Assembly: GCA_002709385.1 (NCBI GenBank) | Contig: PAQS01000021.1 | Span: forward strand, 1-64,000 | Origin: Waddliaceae bacterium | Lineage (GTDB): Bacteria > Chlamydiota > Chlamydiia > Chlamydiales > GCA-2709385 | Reading direction: 5' to 3' | DNA: 64,000 nucleotides | Position numbers and translations under genes: made by a program | The notes under the pieces: generated by a model | What the model saw: only the letters and a program-made list of their open reading frames with translations | Database searches by the model: none | What the model was told of the DNA's origin: nothing | Part shown: in pieces, positions 8,221 to 15,324 of the stretch | How positions within the stretch are numbered: position 1 is the stretch's first letter | Layout of the letters: the number at the start of each line of letters is the position of its first letter

Positions 8221-9444
8221 TTACTCTCTCTTCTTTTTCTTACTTTTATCTTCGTGTTTTTTTCCTTCGAGTTCTTCTTTTTCTAATTCGACTTCTAACT
8301 CTTCTAGCTCTGCTTCAAGGTCTTCAAGAAGTTCAATAATGGCTTGTAGCACTTCATCTCGATGGCTAACGGATTTATAAATAAGATCTAGGGCCATTTG
8401 CCGCACAGCATCTCGCATTTGTGAAAACACAATAATCTTCGCTTGTGTCCAATCATCAATACGAAGCTTTTTACCCCCGCGGAGAAGTTTATCTGGAGTA
8501 GGGTAGCGCTCCGCTGCAAAACGCATAAACTGGCGAGCCATGGTCTCAAAGGTACATTGCTTGGGGAGAGTCAGACCATTATCTTCAAATTGTTTACGAA
8601 CCAGATTCATGCGGCCAAAGAAAAAGCGATAGACTCCTAAAACGGCTTGTAAGGTACGGCTTTCTCTAATCAGGTTGCTAAGAAGCCCTCTCGGAATAGA
8701 AGCCCCTTTGGACTTTAAATCTGCTCCTAAAGAGTGGAAAAGAAACTTACAAACTTGGCTGAGCTGTTTGTAATTGAATTTTGTCGCAAATTCTTCAAAA
8801 AGCTGGGTTGCTGGACGGGGATTGTGAATAAGGTCTCGATACATGTCTCGTAGAGCTGTTGGGCTACCAAGACCTTTTTCAGAGAATTCACGAACCTTAG
8901 CTCGAATATTTTTCCCTGCCGTAATATCTGTTTTATGGGCAGAATTGAGTTCGTCTTTTGCTTTGCGAACAGCTTCTCCCAGTTCTCCTGTAGTCCCTTC
9001 TTCAAGGAACTCCAATGCCTCATCTGCAAGAGATACATCTTCGAAGAACTCTTGTACTTTTTCAAGAATTTCTTCTGGATCCATTCCTTCTTTCAGTTGC
9101 TCTCTGAGAAGGAGAAGGTTTTTTGATCCCAGTTCATGATTACGCTTAGCAAACTTGTCAGCGAGTTGCTGCATATGTTTACTTACAGGGCGTTTTTTTG
9201 TTTTATCCCCCGATTCTTGGGCTTTTTGTAGGCGGCGAAGTTTGTTTTCTTTATCGAGGCGTTTTTTTTCACGGATTTTACGAGCGAAGGGGTTACTTCG
9301 CTCCATCATCATATCCTTCATGGTGTCTTGGGCCCAATCCTGCTTGGCCATGCGTAGATCAGCTTTTTCTTGAACATCGTCAAGAAGCTGATCCAGCTTG
9401 GCGCTAGAGGAATGGATACTTTCAGGACCGCGTATTTCTGCCAT
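8221..9444 (-). CDS. copN: type III secretion gatekeeper CopN/SctW
   Basis: A 407-residue homologue of the YopN/InvE/SctW gatekeeper (CopN, LcrE), about the length of Chlamydia CopN. It has a charged helical N-terminal segment (about residues 20-110) that would carry the secretion signal and chaperone-binding region. The InvE-type helical X-bundle domains follow, with the recurrent Phe-Phe-Glu-Asp-Val and Ala-Leu-Glu-Phe-Leu-Glu patterns. The tail is very Lys/Glu-rich. The protein plugs the export gate until host contact and may itself be secreted; chlamydial CopN also binds tubulin. GGAGG lies 11 bases before the ATG. It sits between sctV and its chaperone in one operon. Confidence 0.9.
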   Translation of the reverse strand: MAEIRGPESIHSSSAKLDQLLDDVQEKADLRMAKQDWAQDTMKDMMMERSNPFARKIREKKRLDKENKLRRLQKAQESGDKTKKRPVSKHMQQLADKFAKRNHELGSKNLLLLREQLKEGMDPEEILEKVQEFFEDVSLADEALEFLEEGTTGELGEAVRKAKDELNSAHKTDITAGKNIRAKVREFSEKGLGSPTALRDMYRDLIHNPRPATQLFEEFATKFNYKQLSQVCKFLFHSLGADLKSKGASIPRGLLSNLIRESRTLQAVLGVYRFFFGRMNLVRKQFEDNGLTLPKQCTFETMARQFMRFAAERYPTPDKLLRGGKKLRIDDWTQAKIIVFSQMRDAVRQMALDLIYKSVSHRDEVLQAIIELLEDLEAELEELEVELEKEELEGKKHEDKSKKKKRE

Positions 9445-9464
9445 GAAGGACTATGCCTCCTGTT

Positions 9465-11624
9465 TTATGAAATCTGGATCCTTCCTAAAGGTTGTATCCG
9501 GATTTCTGGGATGATTTCCTGATAAGACACGACAGAAATATCAGGAAACTCCATTTCAATTAACTTTCGTACAAAACGTCGCACGTCAATTGCCGTTAGA
9601 AGAACTGGGGGCTGGCCTCCAGGAGGTGGGGCAGTGACGGTATTGCGGATTCCTTGCAGAATCAATTGCACAGAATCCGGATCTAAAGCGAGGTAAGACC
9701 CAGCAGATGTTTGCTTGATCGCACCACGTACCATATCCTCAATTTCAGGGTCTAAAATATAGACCGAAAGAACCGTTTGTCCTTGAGAATATTTGTAACT
9801 CACATAGCGCTTAAGGGATGAACGCACATATTCAGATAATAAGACTGTATCCTTCTCTGTTTGAGCCCATTCAGCCAATGCTTCCATGATTGTTCGTAAA
9901 TCGCGAACGCTAATCTGCTCTTGAATCAAACGCTTAAAGATATCCGTCATTTTTTGCAGAGGAATCAATCGCGTTACTTCTTTCACCAAATCAGGGAAAG
10001 ATTTCTCCATAAACTCAAGAATACCTTTTACTTCTTGAATTCCAAGGAATTCATTGGCGTAATGCCGGAAGAAGTGAGTAAGGTGAAGGATGACCACTTC
10101 GAGGGACTCCCAATACTGAATCCCAGCACTTTTCATGAGCTCTTTATTGTGCGCTTCTACCCAAAGAGAAGGAAGGCCAAGAGAGTTTTTGTAAGTGGTG
10201 AATGAAATATTATAACGCTTTAAGTTTTCCGCAGATTCGTTTGTTAGTACGTATCCATTTAGTACTTTACCACGAATTACGGGTACTTCATTGAGTAGGA
10301 TAGAATACTCTTCAGACTCTAAAGTAGGTGACTCAGTTCGTGCGTGAACCCCTGGAAAACGAACACCAAGTTCGTTGTACAAAGCCATACGCATGCGAGG
10401 AATCATCTCTTCCATGAAGTCTGCTTGACGAGTTTTTTTCTGGATTTCGTCAGATAAGAAGCTTCCTAACTCCAAAACAACCGGCAAGGTTAGCTGATAA
10501 GAATCAACTCCACCACCAGTGATGGCCGAGTGTCCTGCTACATCCGTTTCTACCACTGGAGAAGTGGCAGTTCCGGAGGAACCTGATTTTTTTGCGCGAG
10601 CTTTTCGCTTTTCTTCAGCTTGTAATAAAGCGTATGCCACCATTCCAATCACTGCGGCTAAGCCTAGGAAAGGAGTGGTAGGGAAGGCTGGCACTAAACC
10701 TAAAGCAACCAAAACCCCGGCAGTCATTAATAGGGCTTTTGGTTTGTTTAAGATTTGTGAACTAATATCACGCCCAAGGTTGGCTTGGGGATCTTCACTA
10801 GATACTCGTGTGGTTACGATACCTGCAGTAATCGAAATCAAGAGGGCTGGAATCTGAGAGACAAGTCCGTCACCAATAGATAGAAGGGAGAATGTCTGGG
10901 CCGCTTCAGCCGCAGTCATATCTTTCTGCATCATCCCAATAATCAAACCACCGACGATGTTGATTAAGGTGATGACAATCCCTGCGATGGCATCCCCTTT
11001 TACGAATTTCATCGCACCATCCATCGCACCGTAAAGCTGACTTTCTTTACCAATAGCTTCCCGTTTTGAACGAGCTTGATGCTGGTCAATGATCCCCGCA
11101 CGTAAATCGGCGTCAATTGCCATCTGCTTACCAGGCATGGCGTCTAGGGTGAAACGGGCAGCAACCTCGGCCACACGCTCAGCACCCTTGGTAATCACCA
11201 AGAACTGTACAAGGGTGATGATCAAGAAGATTACACCACCGACAACGAAGTTTCCTTGTACGACGAAATCCCCGAAGGCAAAGATAATTTCCCCCGCATC
11301 AGCATAAAGAAGAATACGGCGAGTCGTTGAAATGTTGATCCCCAATCGGAAAAGAGTCGTAATCAGAAGCAGTGAGGGGAAAATAGATAAGTGTACTGCA
11401 CTTTGGATGTACAGAGAGATCAACAGCAGGGCTACGGCCGCTGTGAGGTTCAATGCAATGAAAAAATCCACTGCAGGAGCAGGCAGAGGTAAAATCATCA
11501 TTCCGACGATCATTACCATGAGAACTGCTAAGACGAGATCACTCGATCGCGTAATTGTCTGTAACGCACGGTCGCCACCGAGTAGGTTGGCTATCCTGTC
11601 CAGACCGCGGGTTAAAAAATCCAT
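9465..11624 (-). CDS. sctV: type III secretion export gate protein SctV (CdsV/LcrD, FlhA family)
   Basis: A 719-residue FHIPEP-family inner-membrane protein, normal for the family. About eight transmembrane segments occupy residues 25-345. Between them lies the family signature region, with Asp-Ala-Asp-Leu-Arg-Ala-Gly-Ile-Ile-Asp at about residue 170. The C-terminal half is the cytosolic domain that forms the nonameric export ring above the secretion pore. It lies 3 bases downstream of sctU and 20 bases upstream of copN, so the genes are co-transcribed. A small Gly/Ser/Thr-rich linker near residue 350 joins membrane and cytosolic parts. A flagellar FlhA is unlikely because the neighbours are secretion genes and no flagellar gene is present. 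Confidence 0.95.
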   Translation of the reverse strand: MDFLTRGLDRIANLLGGDRALQTITRSSDLVLAVLMVMIVGMMILPLPAPAVDFFIALNLTAAVALLLISLYIQSAVHLSIFPSLLLITTLFRLGINISTTRRILLYADAGEIIFAFGDFVVQGNFVVGGVIFLIITLVQFLVITKGAERVAEVAARFTLDAMPGKQMAIDADLRAGIIDQHQARSKREAIGKESQLYGAMDGAMKFVKGDAIAGIVITLINIVGGLIIGMMQKDMTAAEAAQTFSLLSIGDGLVSQIPALLISITAGIVTTRVSSEDPQANLGRDISSQILNKPKALLMTAGVLVALGLVPAFPTTPFLGLAAVIGMVAYALLQAEEKRKARAKKSGSSGTATSPVVETDVAGHSAITGGGVDSYQLTLPVVLELGSFLSDEIQKKTRQADFMEEMIPRMRMALYNELGVRFPGVHARTESPTLESEEYSILLNEVPVIRGKVLNGYVLTNESAENLKRYNISFTTYKNSLGLPSLWVEAHNKELMKSAGIQYWESLEVVILHLTHFFRHYANEFLGIQEVKGILEFMEKSFPDLVKEVTRLIPLQKMTDIFKRLIQEQISVRDLRTIMEALAEWAQTEKDTVLLSEYVRSSLKRYVSYKYSQGQTVLSVYILDPEIEDMVRGAIKQTSAGSYLALDPDSVQLILQGIRNTVTAPPPGGQPPVLLTAIDVRRFVRKLIEMEFPDISVVSYQEIIPEIRIQPLGRIQIS

Positions 11625-11627
11625 TCC

Positions 11628-12707
11628 TTATGACTCCGGTTCTTCGTATTCGTCCAATTCAGCTCCAGATTCTAAAGACTCAATCCATCGGAGAATCTCA
11701 GCCAGGGCTTCATAGGTATCTTCAGGTACATAGCGAAATTCTTCTCCTCGCTCATATAAATCACGGGCAAGTGGGATATTTCGCATCACAGGTATTCCAA
11801 ATTCTTCGGCAAGTTCAATAATATATTTAGCTGCCGCATCTGCTCCAATACACAAAATATACGGGGCAGGGTCTAATTCCTTCTCAAAGCCAATGGCAAT
11901 AGCAAGGTGAGTCGGGTTCGTGACCACTGCTTTGGCTTTTTTTACGTGACCGCGAGGACCATCAGAATAAGCAATCTCTCTCGCAATCTCTTTTCGTTTT
12001 GACTTGATTTTTGGGTCACCTTCAGTGTTCTTATACTCCTGCTTGATTTCAAACTTCTCCATCTTCATCTCATTGGCGAAGTTATACTTCTGATACGCCA
12101 AATCCGCCACAGCGATGACAACAAAGAAAAGACCCACTTTCCACACCACTTCCATCAAAAAGTAGTAGAAAATCGTTAGAGCAGACAACATATCTAACTC
12201 AACCGTATGGGTCAAAACAGGTAAACTCTTAGCTACCGTCCCATAAATCAAATAACCTGCACCAAAAACCTTAAACAAAGACTTAAGTAATTCGAACAAA
12301 GTCTTCATCTTAAACTTGTTTTTGATGTTAGTGACTGGATTAAACTTCTTAATATCAGGTTTAAATACTTCAGTTGAAAAAACCGGACCAATAATCAGAA
12401 AATTTACGATAATACCAACCACACTTACACCTACTAATATCGGCATACTGGTCATAAAGATTACCATCGCTCCTTCCATGAACAAGGCAGCACCATTCTG
12501 AGTCATGTCCATAGTAGGAATACTACTAAAAGTACCTATGATAAAAGCACCAAGATGATCGTAGAGATATCCAACCATAGCCAAAACAATGCTGATGGAA
12601 ACAGCAAAAGTAAATGCAGATGGAAAGTCTTGAGACTTGGCAACTTGACCCTTTTTCCGCGCATCGCGCAGCTTTTTCGGGGTTGCCTTTTCCGTTTTTT
12701 CTCCCAT
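11628..12707 (-). CDS. sctU: type III secretion substrate-switch protein SctU (CdsU, FlhB family)
   Basis: A 359-residue FlhB/YscU homologue. The N-terminus Met-Gly-Glu-Lys-Thr-Glu-Lys-Ala-Thr-Pro-Lys-Lys is the family hallmark and fixes the start at ATG 12707, preceded by GGGAG five bases away. An upstream in-frame TTG at 12773 lies inside the -35 box and is rejected. Four membrane segments fill about residues 35-215. The autocleavage motif Asn-Pro-Thr-His is intact near residue 262, where cleavage after Asn switches the exported substrate class. An acidic tail ends the protein. It is the first gene of the leftward operon sctU-sctV-copN-scc1, driven by the promoter at 12744-12773. Confidence 0.95.
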   Translation of the reverse strand: MGEKTEKATPKKLRDARKKGQVAKSQDFPSAFTFAVSISIVLAMVGYLYDHLGAFIIGTFSSIPTMDMTQNGAALFMEGAMVIFMTSMPILVGVSVVGIIVNFLIIGPVFSTEVFKPDIKKFNPVTNIKNKFKMKTLFELLKSLFKVFGAGYLIYGTVAKSLPVLTHTVELDMLSALTIFYYFLMEVVWKVGLFFVVIAVADLAYQKYNFANEMKMEKFEIKQEYKNTEGDPKIKSKRKEIAREIAYSDGPRGHVKKAKAVVTNPTHLAIAIGFEKELDPAPYILCIGADAAAKYIIELAEEFGIPVMRNIPLARDLYERGEEFRYVPEDTYEALAEILRWIESLESGAELDEYEEPES

Positions 12708-12743
12708 CCTAACTCCCTTTAGGACAACAATCCTCCTTACTAT

Positions 12744-12773
12744 AGTATAGGCTATAAAAAAGGAAGGTGTCAA
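12744..12773 (-). promoter_or_regulatory. promoter of the type III secretion operon
   Basis: A perfect TTGACA -35 (12768-12773) is followed after 18 bases by TATACT as -10 (12744-12749). This is close to the main sigma factor consensus, so the operon is probably transcribed by sigma-66. The leader before the sctU ATG is about 30 bases and contains AAGGAGGA and GGGAG. Confidence 0.7.
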
Positions 12774-12947
12774 GTAATTCTTTATTAATAATTAACGGTT
12801 TTATATAATCTTATTCAGTTAATTTACCAATACCGTATTTTCGTAGTAATGTTAATATTTTTTAAAAAAAACATTGTTTTGAGAGAAAAAATAATCTGAT
12901 CACTATAGCACGAAGCTCTTAAAATGTCGCTTATTGGACTTGTTTTG

Positions 12948-12956
12948 TGTTATAGT
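12948..12956 (+). promoter_or_regulatory. extended -10 promoter of ychF
   Basis: TGTTATAGT supplies a TGn-extended -10 hexamer 37 bases before the ychF ATG. No convincing -35 is visible at the right distance. The divergent sctU promoter lies about 175 bases to the left, with an AT-rich spacer between. Confidence 0.45.
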
Positions 12957-12992
12957 TACGGCTTTTAGGAAACATCAAGGTAGAAAAAACAG

Positions 12993-14087
12993 ATGGCTGG
13001 TCTGAGTTGTGGAATTGTTGGTTTACCGAATGTGGGGAAATCGACTTTATTTAACGCATTAACGGCGAATGTAGCTGAAGCATCGAATTATCCTTTTTGT
13101 ACGATTGATCCTAATGTGGGGATTGTTGAGGTTCCTGACTCTCGTTTGGCGGTTTTGTCAGATCTTTCAAAGAGCAAGAAGATTTTGCATGCGACGATGG
13201 AGTTTTTGGACATCGCAGGTTTGGTAGAAGGTGCTTCAAGAGGTGAAGGCTTAGGTAATAAGTTCTTGGGTCATATTAATCAGACGGATGCCATTCTTCA
13301 TGTGGTGCGTTGTTTTGATAGTTCTGATGTGATTCATGTGGCAGGGCAAGTTGATCCGATTCATGATATTGAGATCATTAATACTGAGCTTATATTGGCT
13401 GATTTGCAGATGATTTCTAATGCGGTTGGTCGTATGGAGCGCCAGGCTAAAGGTCGTAAAGAGCTCCAGGCGACATTTGAGTTATTGAAAAAGGTTCAGG
13501 CGCATTTGGATGAAGGTAAGCCAATGCGTACGATGGACTTGACTCCTGAAGAAGAAGAGTTGCTGCATCCTTACCCAACCCTTACCCGAAAAAAAGTCAT
13601 TTATGTGACGAATGTAGGGGAAGATGACCTTCCAGAAATGGATAATGAGTATGTGCAGCGTGTTCGTGAATATGCAGCTCAGGAAGGGAGTTCTGTTATT
13701 CCTGTTTGTGCTCAGTTGGAAGCTGAAATCGCTCAATTGGATGATGCAGAGCGCAAAGAATTTTTGGAAAGTATTGGTCTTGAAGAGCCGGGTCTTCATC
13801 GCTTGATTAAAGCTTCTTTTGATCTACTGGGCTTGATTACGTTTTTAACGACAGGTGAGCAAGAGACAAGAGCGTGGACGGTCGTAAAAGGATCTTCAGC
13901 ACCCATCGCTGCGGGTAAAATCCATACTGATATCCAAAAAGGCTTCATACGTGCAGAGGTGATTACCTATGCAGATATGATTGAGTTTGGCGGAAGAAAT
14001 GGCGCGCGAGAGCAAGGAAGAGTTCGCGCAGAAGGAAAAGAATATATTGTACAAGACGGGGATGTGATCCTCTTTTTACATAACTAA
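12993..14087 (+). CDS. ychF: ribosome-binding ATPase/GTPase YchF (OLA1 family)
   Basis: A 364-residue OBG-family P-loop protein of standard length. G1 is Gly-Leu-Pro-Asn-Val-Gly-Lys-Ser-Thr at residues 10-18. G3 follows as Asp-Ile-Ala-Gly-Leu-Val-Glu-Gly-Ala, and the G4 position reads Asn-Val-Gly-Glu rather than Asn-Lys-x-Asp. That change is typical of YchF and explains its preference for ATP. A coiled-coil insertion occupies the middle and a TGS domain the last 85 residues. It binds ribosomes and acts in translation and stress control. It lies divergent from sctU, as in Chlamydia (CT092 next to CT091), and is followed nine bases later by a methyltransferase gene. Confidence 0.96.
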   Translation: MAGLSCGIVGLPNVGKSTLFNALTANVAEASNYPFCTIDPNVGIVEVPDSRLAVLSDLSKSKKILHATMEFLDIAGLVEGASRGEGLGNKFLGHINQTDAILHVVRCFDSSDVIHVAGQVDPIHDIEIINTELILADLQMISNAVGRMERQAKGRKELQATFELLKKVQAHLDEGKPMRTMDLTPEEEELLHPYPTLTRKKVIYVTNVGEDDLPEMDNEYVQRVREYAAQEGSSVIPVCAQLEAEIAQLDDAERKEFLESIGLEEPGLHRLIKASFDLLGLITFLTTGEQETRAWTVVKGSSAPIAAGKIHTDIQKGFIRAEVITYADMIEFGGRNGAREQGRVRAEGKEYIVQDGDVILFLHN

Positions 14088-14096
14088 GGATAGGTA

Positions 14097-15239
14097 ATGA
14101 ACAGTACAGATCAAATGGAACTTTTTGTTGTATGCTCTTCTGGATTAGAAGAACTTGTACAAAAAGAGATGGAAGAGTTGGGGGTAAAAGTCGTAAGACA
14201 AGGCCACCGAGGTGTGTATGTTACAGGCACTCTTCGTGATCTGTACCGCATTAATTATTGCTCTCGCTTAGCTTCACGAGTGCTCTTGCCGTTAAAGGAA
14301 GAGCGCTGTGCAGGTAAGGAAGAGTTGTATCGATTGGGTATGCAAATTGATTGGACGAAGTATATGACTCCAGATCAAACATTTGCCATCGATTGCAATG
14401 GATATCATCCTGAGTTTTCTAATAAGCTATATGCGGCTCAGGTATTGAAAGACGCTCTTTGTGATCAGATGAGAGAAAAGTATGGTCGACGTCCTTCAGT
14501 AGATACAGCTCGTCCAAACGTACAATTGAACCTGCACTTACATGAACATCGTGTCACTGTGAGTGTGGATACTTCTGGTCAACCTCTGCACAAACGTGGT
14601 TATCGTAAAATCACAGGTCCTGCTCCCTTACAAGAGACCATGGCTGCAGCCCTTTTAACTATGGCTGGGTATGATGGTAAGCAAACCTTTTTAGATCCTT
14701 GTTGCGGTTCAGGAACTTTATTAGTTGAAGCGGCAATGATTGCGACGCGTACTCCTCCGGGGTATTTGCGACGTCATTGGGGCTTTTTTGCACTCCCTTT
14801 TCACAATGACTTTTTATGGAAAGAAGTACGCATTCAAGTGAATAAAGGTCGTCGTGTTCTCCAGGATGGAAAAATTTCAGGTATGGAGATTAGTCCGCGA
14901 GTTTTACAAGAATGTAAAGCAAACCTGCGCAGTGCAGGGTTTGAAGATGGTGTGCATTTGATACAAGGGGACTTCGATCAGTTAGAACCAAAATTTCCTC
15001 CTAATTTGGTTTTATGTAATCCACCTCACGGTCGTCGTTTAGGTGAGGAGCGAGCTCTAATTCCGTTCTATGGAAAAATTGGCGACTTCTTAAAGCGTAA
15101 AGTCGAAAAACCTGGAAAAGGTTTTATATTCACAAGTAGCCCTTTATTATCTCGTAAAGTTGGTTTGCGTAGTCAACGTAGACATGTGGTTTCTAATTGT
15201 GGGGTAGAAAGTCGACTTTTAGAGTTTGATTTATATTAA
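14097..15239 (+). CDS. THUMP-domain rRNA (guanine-N2) methyltransferase, RlmL/YpsC-like
   Basis: A 380-residue class I SAM-dependent methyltransferase of the RlmL/YpsC family, often labelled N6-adenine-specific DNA methylase. A THUMP RNA-binding domain occupies about residues 10-165. The SAM motif Asp-Pro-Cys-Cys-Gly-Ser-Gly-Thr-Leu is near residue 203, and the catalytic Asn-Pro-Pro-His, a variant of Asn-Pro-Pro-Tyr, is near residue 306. These point to N2-methylation of a guanosine in 23S rRNA. The protein lacks the second RlmK domain of the E. coli fusion. It is co-transcribed with ychF (gap 9 bases, AGGATAGGT before the ATG) and ends at a strong terminator. The precise target base is unknown. 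Confidence 0.85.
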   Translation: MNSTDQMELFVVCSSGLEELVQKEMEELGVKVVRQGHRGVYVTGTLRDLYRINYCSRLASRVLLPLKEERCAGKEELYRLGMQIDWTKYMTPDQTFAIDCNGYHPEFSNKLYAAQVLKDALCDQMREKYGRRPSVDTARPNVQLNLHLHEHRVTVSVDTSGQPLHKRGYRKITGPAPLQETMAAALLTMAGYDGKQTFLDPCCGSGTLLVEAAMIATRTPPGYLRRHWGFFALPFHNDFLWKEVRIQVNKGRRVLQDGKISGMEISPRVLQECKANLRSAGFEDGVHLIQGDFDQLEPKFPPNLVLCNPPHGRRLGEERALIPFYGKIGDFLKRKVEKPGKGFIFTSSPLLSRKVGLRSQRRHVVSNCGVESRLLEFDLY

Positions 15240-15278
15240 GTCATACCTAATTAAACGCGGATAAGCAAAGAAGCTACG

Positions 15279-15320
15279 ACGCAGCGAAAAATTAATCGTG
15301 TTTTTTCGCTGCGTTTTTTT
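15279..15320 (+). terminator. intrinsic terminator after the ychF operon
   Basis: ACGCAGCGAAAAA (15279-15291) pairs perfectly with TTTTTCGCTGCGT (15302-15314) and is followed by a run of T. This is a classical rho-independent terminator for the rightward methyltransferase gene. In the leftward direction no T run follows. Confidence 0.9.
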
Positions 15321-15324
15321 GTAT

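Noticed and set aside
12708-12773. Extended sctU start at a TTG 22 codons upstream
   Set aside because: It would place the start inside the -35 box and ahead of the transcription start; the family N-terminus begins at the ATG.
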